This document shows, piece after piece, positions 23,498 to 32,041 of a stretch of DNA of 64,000 nt (position 1 is its first letter; every line of letters starts with the position of its first letter). The notes below the pieces were generated by a model. That model worked only from the letters and a program-made list of their open reading frames with translations. It was not told the origin of the DNA and made no database searches. The position numbers were made by a program, and so were the translations under genes. The stretch is from assembly GCA_017522015.1 (NCBI GenBank), contig JAFXAW010000022.1, positions 1 to 64,000 of the forward strand, given 5' to 3'. This DNA comes from Oscillospiraceae bacterium. Lineage in GTDB: Bacteria > Bacillota > Clostridia > Oscillospirales > Oscillospiraceae.

Positions 23498-24051
23498 TGA
23501 TTAACAAAAAAGCCTTCAGAAAGAAAAAGAGAGCGGAAATTTCTGTTCTGCCGCAGGACTATATTGAACGCTCGAATGAAGCGATTACTGAAAGACTGCT
23601 CGCTTTGCCGGAGTTTCAGCAGGCAAAGCGCCTGTTTGCCTATTGCAGCGTCGACCGAGAGGTAGACACCCAGGCCATCATCAAAGCCGCCGCGGAGCTG
23701 GGTAAGGAAATTTTTCTGCCCGTTGTGCTCGGAAACGGTATTATGGAATATGCCCGCTTTGAAAGCGAGAGTCTGCTCAGCATGGGCTCACTGCGAATTC
23801 CGGAGCCTGGCCGGGATGCTGAACGCGACACACCGAATGCAGAGGATCTGTTTCTCGTTCCGGGGCTTTGCTTTGATGCGAACCGGTTTCGTCAGGGACA
23901 GGGCGGCGGATACTATGACCGTTATCTGCCTGGACTTCCCTGCCCCACTGTTGGCCTTGCCCGCGAGCGTCTGATGCCGGTAGCCGTTCCCAGAGAGACG
24001 CACGACATGGCGGTTGACATTCTTCTGACGGAATCGAGGACGCTTCGCTAA
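23494..24051 (+). CDS. 5-formyltetrahydrofolate cyclo-ligase
   Basis: A 185-aa enzyme that converts 5-formyl-THF to 5,10-methenyl-THF with ATP, recovering folate from a storage form. Characteristic marks are the basic N-terminus FRKKKRAEI, LVPGLCFD and the glycine-rich RQGQGGGYYDRYL loop for ATP and folate. The length is as expected. It overlaps tmk by 4 bp and ends the operon. Confidence 0.93.
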   Translation: MMINKKAFRKKKRAEISVLPQDYIERSNEAITERLLALPEFQQAKRLFAYCSVDREVDTQAIIKAAAELGKEIFLPVVLGNGIMEYARFESESLLSMGSLRIPEPGRDAERDTPNAEDLFLVPGLCFDANRFRQGQGGGYYDRYLPGLPCPTVGLARERLMPVAVPRETHDMAVDILLTESRTLR

Positions 24052-24058
24052 TAAGAAA

Positions 24059-24079
24059 GCGGGGGATTTTGTCCCCCGC
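24059..24079 (-). terminator. Terminator of the small Gly/Cys-rich gene
   Basis: GCGGGGGA and TCCCCCGC form an 8-bp stem with a five-base loop. A TTTCTT tract follows on the minus strand, so it mainly serves the minus-strand gene at 24122-24265. Confidence 0.6.
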
Positions 24080-24121
24080 AGATAAGCATCACTTAACTCT
24101 GTCTATTTTGCTTTGCCGCGT

Positions 24122-24265
24122 TTAGCAGCCGCAGCCGCAATCGTTGTTGCAGCCGCAGTTATTGTTGCCGCAGCCGCAGGTGCCGCCGCCAAAGCCGCCG
24201 CAACCGAACAGGAGAATCAGAATGATGATGATCCACAGACTGCCATAGTTGTTACCATAGAACAT
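24122..24265 (-). CDS. Small YjcZ-like membrane peptide with Gly/Cys/Asn-rich tail
   Basis: A 47-aa peptide. A hydrophobic helix (about residues 9-21, SLWIIIILILLFG) is followed by a tail rich in Gly, Cys and Asn, with repeated CGCGNN and NCGCNN units and about eight cysteines. This layout resembles the YjcZ-type small sporulation or coat-associated proteins of Firmicutes, though sequence similarity is mostly compositional. ATG at 24265 with AAAGGA upstream is preferred over the longer frame. It stands alone, read opposite to its neighbours. Confidence 0.7.
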   Translation of the reverse strand: MFYGNNYGSLWIIIILILLFGCGGFGGGTCGCGNNNCGCNNDCGCGC

Positions 24266-24444
24266 AGATGATCCTTTCCCCGCGCTCTGAAAAATTACTG
24301 ACGGTCGGTCCATGCGCGGCTGGCTGAATGGACTTAAGCTTTCGCTGCGTCTTTCCTCCGGCCGTCTGAACCATCTTATGCCGGAACCGAAGCTCGGGTT
24401 CCGATCAATTTCGACTCAAACGCCACACCAAAGGAGCTATGCAA

Positions 24445-25899
24445 ATGTCTGATAAAAACAACTTCCACCATGAAGACAGTCTGCCCGCGGACGATCGCTG
24501 GGTTGAGTTTGATCTGTCTGAAACGAGCGAAGAGGATTCTGCTCTGACAAACTCTGAGGACACAGCTGATATCTTTCCTGCAGAAAATGCACAGGTTCAG
24601 GAAGATCCCGAAGACCTCCCCGACGGAGCGGATGCGAAGGACGCAGACGGTCTGCCCTCTTACCTGCTGTCCGGCCAAAGACGCCCCGGAAAGCGAGAGA
24701 TTGCTGTTCCTGCAAGCGCACTGGATGAGCCGGATGAGGACGATGAGCAAACGCTTAAATCACGGGATTACCGTCCGATCCGCTTCAGACGTGACGGAAA
24801 GCTTGGTTGTCTCGGTGGACTGATGTACGCCGTTTTCATCATCAGCATCAGCATCATACTGGCCTGCCTTGGCTGGATGGCCGCCAGCGACCTGCTCGCG
24901 CTGAACAAGGAGCCGCTCGTCGCAACCATTGAGTTGCCGAGAAGCATTTTCACCGAGAAAGAAGTAATCGTGGAAACGGACGGCGTTGAGACTGTTGAGA
25001 TTCATCAGGCTGCGGACATTGACTATGTTGCCAACGCGCTTAAAGACGGCGGCATCATCGAATATCCTTTCCTGTTCCGCCTTTATGCGAATTTCGCCAA
25101 TGCCGATATTAAAATAGATCCCGGCACATATGAGCTGAGTACAAGCTTTGACTACCGCGCACTTGTCAAAAAGATGCAGGCCGGTTCGGAATCACAGCTG
25201 CAGACGTTCATCACTTTCCCCGAGGGCTACACAATGCGTCAGATCTTCCAGAAATTAGAGGACGAGGGGATCTGTACGCAGGAGAGCCTCTATGATGCAG
25301 CGGAAAACGTCAATTTCAGTTTCAGTTTTCTGGACAGCGTCACAGCAACCGGCTCGGAGCGGTTGGAGGGATATCTCTTCCCGGACAGCTATTATTTCTA
25401 TGAAGGTATGTCTGCAAAGAGTGCGATCAACAAATTCCTGAACAATATGCACTATTTGATTACGGCAGACATGCTCGCCGCAACAGAGCAGCGCGGCCTC
25501 ACATGGAACGAAGTGATCGTAATCGCCTCACTGATCGAGAGAGAAACCTCCGGCAGCGCTGAGGATCGTGCGAACATCGCCTGCGTCATCTACAACCGCC
25601 TGAAGGCAGGCATGCCACTGCAGATTGACGCCGCCGTTCTCTACGATCATCCGGAGCACGAGGGTGCGCCCACTGCCGCGATTCTTGAGCAGGACAGCCC
25701 GCACAATACGCACACACGCGTTGGGCTCCCGCAGACCGCCATTGCCAACCCCGGCCTTGCTTCCATTCAGGCTGCTCTCAAACCTGCGGATAAAAACTAT
25801 CTCTATTATGCCCTCGATGAGGAAACCGGAGAGCACCGCTTCTTCACAAACTACAATGACCATGCGGCCTTTGTCGCAACGCAGAGCTACGGCCAGTAA
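24445..25899 (+). CDS. mltG: Endolytic murein transglycosylase MltG
   Basis: A 484-aa membrane enzyme that cleaves nascent glycan strands and so ends their elongation. An acidic cytosolic region of about 120 residues precedes one transmembrane helix (YAVFIISISIILACLGWM). The LysM-like and catalytic YceG domains lie outside; the catalytic glutamate is in ASLIERETSG and the QIDAAVLYD motif follows. ATG at 24445 has AAGGAG eight bases upstream; ATG 24439 is too close to it. The long acidic cytosolic tail is typical of Firmicute MltG. A terminator follows at 25932-25963. Confidence 0.93.
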   Translation: MSDKNNFHHEDSLPADDRWVEFDLSETSEEDSALTNSEDTADIFPAENAQVQEDPEDLPDGADAKDADGLPSYLLSGQRRPGKREIAVPASALDEPDEDDEQTLKSRDYRPIRFRRDGKLGCLGGLMYAVFIISISIILACLGWMAASDLLALNKEPLVATIELPRSIFTEKEVIVETDGVETVEIHQAADIDYVANALKDGGIIEYPFLFRLYANFANADIKIDPGTYELSTSFDYRALVKKMQAGSESQLQTFITFPEGYTMRQIFQKLEDEGICTQESLYDAAENVNFSFSFLDSVTATGSERLEGYLFPDSYYFYEGMSAKSAINKFLNNMHYLITADMLAATEQRGLTWNEVIVIASLIERETSGSAEDRANIACVIYNRLKAGMPLQIDAAVLYDHPEHEGAPTAAILEQDSPHNTHTRVGLPQTAIANPGLASIQAALKPADKNYLYYALDEETGEHRFFTNYNDHAAFVATQSYGQ

Positions 25900-25931
25900 A
25901 ATCTGCCTCCAATCGACCAAACATCTTATTC

Positions 25932-25963
25932 GTCCAGGCAGAATTTTCTGCCTGGACTTTTCT
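25932..25963 (+). terminator. Intrinsic terminator after mltG
   Basis: GTCCAGGCAGAA and TTCTGCCTGGAC form a 12-bp stem with a two-base loop, followed by TTTTCTT. Confidence 0.85.
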
Positions 25964-26041
25964 TGCGGCTATTGCTGCGATATGATAGAATCGGTTTACA
26001 GCCAACTGTACGATGAAATGAATTTGACGAGGAGTAATACA

Positions 26042-26287
26042 ATGAAAAAACTCATGCCAAGAGATGTGCGCCGAATATATTGGGTTATCATGATCGTTGG
26101 CGTCATTGTTGCCCTCTTTGGTCTTCCAAATGAGAACAAAGCGCTGCTCATCATCGGCGCATTGATTATGATTGCCTCTATAATATTCTATTATATTTTC
26201 TATAGGTGTCCCAGCTGCGGAAGATATCTCGACAGGAGCACAGGGCAGTATTGTCCATACTGCGGTGTGAATATTGACAAGAAGTGA
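26042..26287 (+). CDS. Small membrane protein with zinc ribbon
   Basis: An 81-aa protein with two hydrophobic helices (about residues 14-31 and 37-55) and a C-terminal zinc ribbon formed by CPSCG and CPYCG. GAGGAG lies seven bases before ATG 26042. The family is not recognised. Such membrane-anchored zinc ribbons are common in Clostridia and lack assigned function. It is flanked by terminators on both sides, so it is a single-gene unit. Confidence 0.7.
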   Translation: MKKLMPRDVRRIYWVIMIVGVIVALFGLPNENKALLIIGALIMIASIIFYYIFYRCPSCGRYLDRSTGQYCPYCGVNIDKK

Positions 26288-26320
26288 ATTATTAAAGACT
26301 TTCCTATTCTAAATACGAAA

Positions 26321-26358
26321 ACAGACCTGTGATTTTCTCACAGGTCTGTTCTTTTTTT
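26321..26358. terminator. Bidirectional terminator
   Basis: ACAGACCTGTGA/TCACAGGTCTGT with a five-base loop and T-rich flank, between the convergent zinc-ribbon and carboxypeptidase genes. Confidence 0.88.
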
Positions 26359-26390
26359 AACTTAGTGTGTATTCACGGAGGATTTCTCGT

Positions 26391-27212
26391 TCACTCCTGT
26401 TCATACAGAGCAACAAATTCCTCTAAGCACAGTCCGTGCTCCATGATGTAGGCCGCGGCTTCCTCTCCGACATAGCGGAAATGCCAAGGCTCAAACATGA
26501 TGCCGGTGATCTCCTGCTTATCCTGCGGATAGCGGAGGATGAAACCGTATTCCGCACAGTGGGCTTTCATCCACTTGCTCAGCTCCGTATTCGCCAAAGA
26601 CTCATCCATGAACTGATAGTACTTATCCACGATGTCTGCGGAGAGTCCGGTCTGATGCTCACTGGAGCCGGGCACCGCCACGATGCGGGAGGCGACCGCA
26701 TAGTCGCCGCCGTACTGCGCGAGCTTGTTGTTAAACAGCATCTCCTGCGTTGCGTAGCTGCGGTAGGACGAGGTCAGATATACACTCAGTCCGGCATCCC
26801 TTGCGCCGTCGAGAAATGCGTTGAGGGCGTCTGCCGCGCGCTCGTCGAACATATGGCCGTTTCCAACGTCACGCAGCTCGGGTATGTAATCCGCCGACAA
26901 CAGTCGATCCTTGTTCGCCATGACATATTTCCAGTCCGAAATGTCAATGTCCGGCTTATCTGCATAGGGTCCCGGTGTCGGTGTCGGCTCCGGTGTTGGC
27001 GTGGGAGTCGGTTCCGGTGTAGGCGTCGGTGTTGGCTCCGGGGTTGGAGTTGACTCCACGGCTTCGGAATCCGGCTGCGTGGTCGGCGAGGCATCCGGCG
27101 TTGGAACCGGGATCCAATTCTTCAGAATGTCGCTGCGCGTTATGACGATAAACAACAGTGCTGCAAGCAGCAGGATCAGCACAATAATTGCGGCTTGTTT
27201 CTTGCCTCTCAT
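26391..27212 (-). CDS. M15B (VanY-type) D-alanyl-D-alanine carboxypeptidase
   Basis: A 273-aa zinc metallopeptidase anchored by an N-terminal helix (about residues 7-23). A Pro/Thr/Glu linker of repeated PTPEPTPTP-like units (about 40-82) spans the wall. The peptidase domain then shows SSEHQTGLSADIV, which supplies zinc ligands His and Asp, and EPWHFRYV with the third ligand and catalytic Glu region. The family removes the terminal D-Ala or D-lactate of wall precursors. The ATG at 27212 has GGAGG upstream. No van regulatory genes are near, so resistance is not implied. Confidence 0.92.
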   Translation of the reverse strand: MRGKKQAAIIVLILLLAALLFIVITRSDILKNWIPVPTPDASPTTQPDSEAVESTPTPEPTPTPTPEPTPTPTPEPTPTPGPYADKPDIDISDWKYVMANKDRLLSADYIPELRDVGNGHMFDERAADALNAFLDGARDAGLSVYLTSSYRSYATQEMLFNNKLAQYGGDYAVASRIVAVPGSSEHQTGLSADIVDKYYQFMDESLANTELSKWMKAHCAEYGFILRYPQDKQEITGIMFEPWHFRYVGEEAAAYIMEHGLCLEEFVALYEQE

Positions 27213-27254
27213 AGGTATCCTCCTTAGGGTGAAGAAAGCAAAACTTTCAGCCCG

Positions 27255-27283
27255 ATTTTATCACAGCTTCCAACCATGTGCAA
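27255..27283 (-). promoter_or_regulatory. SigA-type promoter of the M15B peptidase gene
   Basis: On the minus strand, TTGCAC (27283-27278), 17 bp, TAAAAT (27260-27255). Confidence 0.7.
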
Positions 27284-27324
27284 GTTTTCTTTAAGCTGCA
27301 GGCATGGATTCTGCGCTGCTCGCC

Positions 27325-28818
27325 TTATCTCCCCTTTGGAATCAGCAGAACGCTGCTTTCGATCTCCGCATTGGAATCTTGTATGAGCTCCACAGTAGAA
27401 TGATACCTCTTTGCCAGCTCCCAAAGATCATCCGAGCGATACGGCAGCACAGTGACAGACGGCAGTTCTGCGAAATTGATCGGATTTTCCGTGTCTGCCT
27501 CGATGCCCGAAACCATCTTCACCGGAACGCTTTGACGGGAAACACCTTGCGCAAGAACAAGCATGCGCACCTCGACACCCCCGGTAACCGGGGCAGCGCA
27601 CAGTTCCCTGCAAGTGATATTCTGTAGGCTGCAGTTGCTCTTTTCCGGAAGCTCCCATTCTGCCTTGAAGTTGCGCTCGGCATATTGCAGCGTCCCATCC
27701 TCGAGGCGCATCAGCAGACAAATCTGAATTGGACAGGCAAATCCAGTTTCCGTCTCCGTTGCGTACCCGATTTTTGCGCGTGTCTGCACAACATCGACAA
27801 TAGGCTCCTGCAGCTCCACAGTACCACGCATATTGTCTCGCAGCTCCACAACTTCCTGCGTTTGAAAGTGCTGCTCCTCTTCGTAGTGCAGCACAAGCGG
27901 ATAGGAATTGCTGTATGCATCGGACACATATTCGATCTGCTGACGATATGTACTAACCGCCTGCGCAAGAATATTAAGCTGCGCAGATACATTTCGTCCC
28001 TCTACCGAGGTCTCGTACAGATTGAAAAGGGCTCCATTCAAGATCAGTTTGATCTGTGTGTCATCGCTCTCCTCCGCCGAGTCTGTCTCCAGTATTTGCG
28101 AAAAAACGGAAGACCAGCTTGTTTCCTCCACGCTTCCGCTTTCGCTTCTCCAAAGCAGGGATACACGCACAAGCCCCTTAAAGACCAGCTTGGTGCCAAC
28201 CTTTTTCACGTCCTCCGTGAGCAGCTCGACATTCTGCCCGATCAGCTCACCTGCGACCGCCTTTCCGGAGGCCAGCTGGAACTCATCTGTCAGAACAAAG
28301 CTCTTTTCCAGAACATTGCCAACCACCTGAATCTGCGCTGTTTCATTTCGCACGTGCAGCGTTGGCTCATCGCTTGCTTCAGGCTGTGATGTTAGCGCAC
28401 ATTCTTTCAAAAGAAAACACTCAATGTCCGCACACACCCGCGCGCGAAGCGCGGCCTTTCGCGAGTTGGCAACGCTTGCCTCCATACTCTGCAGCCGGAG
28501 CACAACAGAAGATGTACATTGCGCCGGTATGCAATCGCGCTCAGCCTTGATCTGAAACGGAACTTCGAGTTCCAGATTTTGTAATTCTCCGTCCTCCGGA
28601 CGGTACAATACATAGGCCTTAATTGTGCCGTCAACGGTCAACACACCCTTTGCGCATTCCTTGCCGCGCAGGAAAACCATTCCGTCAGCACAGAGGATTT
28701 CCTGAATATCCGGCAGGATGTCCGGCACAACGGTTTCTGCGCTAACTTCCTCTGTCAGCTCGTTAGCAAATATTCTCTCATAAAAGCGCAAACCGGTTTT
28801 GCGCAGCTCAACTTCCAT
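27325..28818 (-). CDS. DUF3794 and LysM domain protein (spore-envelope type)
   Basis: A 497-aa soluble protein with no signal peptide. Repeated DUF3794-type segments occupy most of the length; VVPDILPDIQEILCADG at about residues 30-46 is the clearest. A C-terminal LysM motif (about 450-497, LPYRSDDLWELAKRYHST) should bind glycan. This architecture occurs in clostridial proteins associated with the spore coat or cortex, and the lack of a secretion signal fits assembly from the mother cell; the sporulation role is inferred. A GGAGGGGAAG site precedes the ATG. Confidence 0.85.
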   Translation of the reverse strand: MEVELRKTGLRFYERIFANELTEEVSAETVVPDILPDIQEILCADGMVFLRGKECAKGVLTVDGTIKAYVLYRPEDGELQNLELEVPFQIKAERDCIPAQCTSSVVLRLQSMEASVANSRKAALRARVCADIECFLLKECALTSQPEASDEPTLHVRNETAQIQVVGNVLEKSFVLTDEFQLASGKAVAGELIGQNVELLTEDVKKVGTKLVFKGLVRVSLLWRSESGSVEETSWSSVFSQILETDSAEESDDTQIKLILNGALFNLYETSVEGRNVSAQLNILAQAVSTYRQQIEYVSDAYSNSYPLVLHYEEEQHFQTQEVVELRDNMRGTVELQEPIVDVVQTRAKIGYATETETGFACPIQICLLMRLEDGTLQYAERNFKAEWELPEKSNCSLQNITCRELCAAPVTGGVEVRMLVLAQGVSRQSVPVKMVSGIEADTENPINFAELPSVTVLPYRSDDLWELAKRYHSTVELIQDSNAEIESSVLLIPKGR

Positions 28819-29004
28819 TTCTACGCTTCCCCTCCTGTTGTTTGATCTTCCCGCGAAGCGATCTCCAGCGGGACATTCCTTGCTACAGACTATGAGGGCA
28901 AGCCTCTGCGTATGCCGATATACATCTATATCCTGTTTGGCTAATAATGTTTTGCCAGTTTTTTGCGTTAATCAAGCACATTTCCGAACAGCGCTGCTCA
29001 CCTT
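28819..29004. other. Intergenic gap upstream of the DUF3794 gene
   Basis: 186 bp without a supported gene. No clear SigA promoter or stable hairpin was found; the promoter of the DUF3794 gene should lie here and may be of a sporulation sigma type. Confidence 0.3.
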
Positions 29005-29163
29005 TCAAAAAGCCCGCAGCAAGCATACGCCGATCGCAATCAAAATGCCGGCAAGCACAAACCACCAAAAGCCGGACGGGAGAAGCATCCCTAAGATAAT
29101 CAAGATTCCGACCGCTATCAGAATCAAACCAAGCGTACAGCCGCCCTTTCCCCATCTTCTCAT
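29005..29163 (-). CDS. Small two-helix membrane protein
   Basis: A 52-aa protein: a short basic start (RRWGKGG), then two hydrophobic helices (about 9-24 and 30-48) joined by a PSGFWW turn. An AGGGGGA site lies eight bases before ATG 29163. The hairpin terminator of the long upstream operon sits just before it, so it is either separately transcribed or reached by readthrough. No function is known. Confidence 0.6.
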   Translation of the reverse strand: MRRWGKGGCTLGLILIAVGILIILGMLLPSGFWWFVLAGILIAIGVCLLRAF

Positions 29164-29204
29164 TCTTACATTCCCCCTGCAATACGCAACAGCTGACCTC
29201 ACAA

Positions 29205-29245
29205 AAAAGCCAGGCCTCCAATACATCCTATGTATCGGAGGCCTG
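29205..29245 (-). terminator. Terminator of the cdaA-rsgA cluster
   Basis: CAGGCCTCC and ATACAT arms pair with ATGTAT and GGAGGCCTG; a T6 run follows on the minus strand. Confidence 0.85.
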
Positions 29246-29271
29246 ACCTGTTACAATATTTGCAATTAATT

Positions 29272-30159
29272 TTATGTGGATTTCAGCTCCCATGCATTGA
29301 GCTTGGCGGAAAGGCTGTACAATCTTGCATAGCCCTCATGCCGGCTGGGATGAATTTCGCCCGATTCCACAGCTTCCAGCACCGCGCAGCCCGGTTCTTT
29401 CAAATGCGCGCAATCCTGAAACCGACACTGTCCGAGATACGGCTGAAACTCCGGGAAAAGGGTCTGCAATTTTTCCTTCGGGATTGGATCCATCAGCTCT
29501 GTGTCAAAAGAAGCAAATCCCGGTGTGTCTGCTATATACGTGTCCTGTCCAAGCGTATACAGCTCCACATGCCGCGTTGTGTGCCGTCCGCGACCAAGCT
29601 TTTTGCTGACCTCACCAACCTGCAGGGCAAGATCCGGAAGCAGTGCGTTCAACAGGCTGGATTTCCCCACACCTGTGTTGCCGGAGATTGCGCAGATTTT
29701 CCCGCGCACCGCCTCACGAAGCGCCTCAACTCCTTCCCCGGTCACAGCGCTTGTGCGGATGATCGGATAGCCGCTGCGTGCATAGATCTCCGCAAGCTCA
29801 TCTCCGGGATCGAGGTCGGCCTTATTGATGCACAGGATCACGCCGCAGTTTGCATTCTCCGCAATCGCCGTCATACGATCAAGCAGGAAAGGATCTGTCA
29901 CCGGAATCACGGCTGAGGCAACAAGAATCAGAATTTCCACATTTGCCACGGCCGGCCGCACAAAAGCATGGCTTCGTGTTTTGATCTCGCTCACAACGCC
30001 TTTTCCCTCATCCAGCTTTTCAAAGCGTACGCGGTCACCGACCAGCGGCACGAGGCCGTCCTTGCGGAACACGCCACGCGCCCGGCATTCATAACGCACG
30101 CCATCGCACATCACGGTATAAAAGCCGCTGAGCGACCTTATTATGACTCCTTCTGCCAT
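29272..30159 (-). CDS. rsgA: Ribosome small-subunit-dependent GTPase RsgA
   Basis: A 295-aa circularly permuted GTPase that checks late 30S subunit assembly. An N-terminal OB-fold is followed by the permuted G motifs: NKADLD (G4) first, then the P-loop GNTGVGKSSLLN, and DTPGF (G3). The C-terminal zinc site is CRFQDCAH with ligands from a Cys/His cluster. ATG at 30159 with GGAG five bases upstream is preferred to GTG at 30165. It is the last gene of the long cluster, next to prkC and stp as in many Firmicutes. Confidence 0.95.
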   Translation of the reverse strand: MAEGVIIRSLSGFYTVMCDGVRYECRARGVFRKDGLVPLVGDRVRFEKLDEGKGVVSEIKTRSHAFVRPAVANVEILILVASAVIPVTDPFLLDRMTAIAENANCGVILCINKADLDPGDELAEIYARSGYPIIRTSAVTGEGVEALREAVRGKICAISGNTGVGKSSLLNALLPDLALQVGEVSKKLGRGRHTTRHVELYTLGQDTYIADTPGFASFDTELMDPIPKEKLQTLFPEFQPYLGQCRFQDCAHLKEPGCAVLEAVESGEIHPSRHEGYARLYSLSAKLNAWELKST

Positions 30160-30189
30160 GAACACTCCTTTATCCGAGAAACACTACGA

Positions 30190-32001
30190 TTATTCTTCAT
30201 TTGTAGCTTCCGGCGGGGTATCCGGCTCCGTGGCCTCCGGCGTCGGCTTAGGTGTCTCCTTCGGTCCTTTGGAGACATTGATATAAATCTTGTAGCGTTC
30301 CTCTACCTGCATATTGGCATTTATGTTTTGCCAGCACACGACTCCCGCATTGTAATCGTCATTGTAGACATAGTTTATACCACCGACGGTAAGGTTTGCG
30401 CTTTCGATCCGATTGAGCGCCGTTGCTTCATAATAACCAACCAAAACAGGCACGGTGACCGTCTTAATCTCCGGTCCGCCGCTCACCTTCAAATACACAG
30501 TTGAACCGACCATCAGTTCCTCCTGCGCCTCGGGGAATGTGCTGACAACATAGTCTTTTGTGATTGAGGGGTCTGCAACGATTTCATACTCGACCTTAAA
30601 CCCGAGTTTTTCCAATTCAATGATCGCCTGGCGATAATCCTTGTTTACGACATCAGGCATCTCCACCATCACAAGTCCGGAGCTGACAGTCAGGTCAACG
30701 CGAATCTTATCCGGACTCTTTGTCACATGGCGTCCGGCCTCCGGATTCTGCTTGAGAATTGTACCGGTCTCATTATTCGGGTCAATAACCGTCTCCACAA
30801 CAAACTTAAAGTCTTCGTAGGCGGGGTCGTCCTCGATCCGTTCGATATCCTCGCCAACAAAGTTCGGCATCTCAACACGCACCGGATCCTCAAACAAGCC
30901 GCGAAGCCAGTACTGCCACAGGACGATGAACATTACCACCAGAAAGACCAGCACGCCAAAAAAGCCGGAGAGCATGCTCACCTTACGGCTGCGAGAAACA
31001 CGGCGTCTGTAGTTTTCCTCCGTCATCTCACCGGATCTCGCAATGGGCGCGACATCCCACTTGACGACGTAATAATCTTCTTTTTGGGTCTCTTCCAACT
31101 CTTCCGCGTGATCTGCCCCACTCTCGGCTTCAGGCGCAGCGGCGATTTGGCTGCGCTGCTTTCTGTATTCCTCCAAATCCGCAAGCATCTCATCTGCGGA
31201 CTGATAACGCATGTCGATGTTGGCGTTCATCGCCTTGAGTGTGATCACTTCCAGCTGTTCCGGGATGTCGGGGTTGTGATCTGTGAGCTTTTTCGGCATT
31301 GCGCTCAAATGCTGCAGGGCGATCTCCTCCGGGCTGTCCCCCTCATAAGGAAGCTCGCCGGTGAGCATCTCATACAGGACGACACCCGCGGAATAGATGT
31401 CACTTCTCGAATCCGCAGCGCCACCTCTCGCCTGTTCCGGCGAGGCATAGTGAACGGAACCGATGGTCTCTCCGCTGTTATCTCCGTCGTCAGAGAGCAA
31501 ACAGGCAATGCCGAAATCGGCAACCTTAATCGTCCCGTCCTCCAGCAGCATAATATTATGCGGCTTTATATCCCGATGTACAATCCCTTTGCCGTGCGCA
31601 TGGCTGAGTGCTTTGAGAATCTGCGTGGAAAAATGCAGAACCTCCTTGTCGGACAGCGCGCCGCGCATCTTCATATAGTCCTTGAGCGTGACCCCTTCGA
31701 TCAGCTCCATGACGATATATTCATTTCCCTCGGAGCGGCCAACGTCATAGACGGCAACGATGTTTGGATGGCTGAGCATGGCAACCGCCTGTGATTCCGC
31801 TTGAAAGCGTTTGCGCTCCTCAGAATCTTCAGGCACCTCATCCCGGATGAGTTTAACCGCCACATAACGGTTCAGACGATGGCAAAGCGCTTTATAGACA
31901 ATAGACATACCGCCGGCGCCAATAACCTCCAGCAGCTCGTAACGCTCATCCAGCAGTTTTCCGATATACTTTTCCATAGAACTATCAATATGACTGTCCA
32001 T
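30190..32001 (-). CDS. prkC: PASTA-domain Ser/Thr protein kinase
   Basis: A 603-aa membrane kinase sensing muropeptides or lipid II. The kinase domain (about 12-275) has GAGGMSIVYKA, VAVKLI, the catalytic HRDIKPHN and DFGIA. A juxtamembrane region leads to one helix near residue 365 (FFGVLVFLVVMFIVLW). Outside are three PASTA repeats; the third is diverged. A Pro/Thr/Glu-rich tail ends the protein. ATG at 32001 with AGGAGG is preferred. The partner phosphatase gene lies directly upstream. Confidence 0.95.
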   Translation of the reverse strand: MDSHIDSSMEKYIGKLLDERYELLEVIGAGGMSIVYKALCHRLNRYVAVKLIRDEVPEDSEERKRFQAESQAVAMLSHPNIVAVYDVGRSEGNEYIVMELIEGVTLKDYMKMRGALSDKEVLHFSTQILKALSHAHGKGIVHRDIKPHNIMLLEDGTIKVADFGIACLLSDDGDNSGETIGSVHYASPEQARGGAADSRSDIYSAGVVLYEMLTGELPYEGDSPEEIALQHLSAMPKKLTDHNPDIPEQLEVITLKAMNANIDMRYQSADEMLADLEEYRKQRSQIAAAPEAESGADHAEELEETQKEDYYVVKWDVAPIARSGEMTEENYRRRVSRSRKVSMLSGFFGVLVFLVVMFIVLWQYWLRGLFEDPVRVEMPNFVGEDIERIEDDPAYEDFKFVVETVIDPNNETGTILKQNPEAGRHVTKSPDKIRVDLTVSSGLVMVEMPDVVNKDYRQAIIELEKLGFKVEYEIVADPSITKDYVVSTFPEAQEELMVGSTVYLKVSGGPEIKTVTVPVLVGYYEATALNRIESANLTVGGINYVYNDDYNAGVVCWQNINANMQVEERYKIYINVSKGPKETPKPTPEATEPDTPPEATNEE

Positions 32002-32041
32002 ATTTTTCCTCCTGTCCCGCTGATCGTACAGCCTCGCAGAA

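Noticed and set aside
26960..27095. Short tandem repeats resembling a CRISPR
   Set aside because: They encode the Pro-Thr-Glu linker of the M15B peptidase and have no spacers.
26391..27212. Vancomycin-resistance VanY
   Set aside because: The M15B family is also a general carboxypeptidase; no vanA/B/H/X/R/S genes are present.
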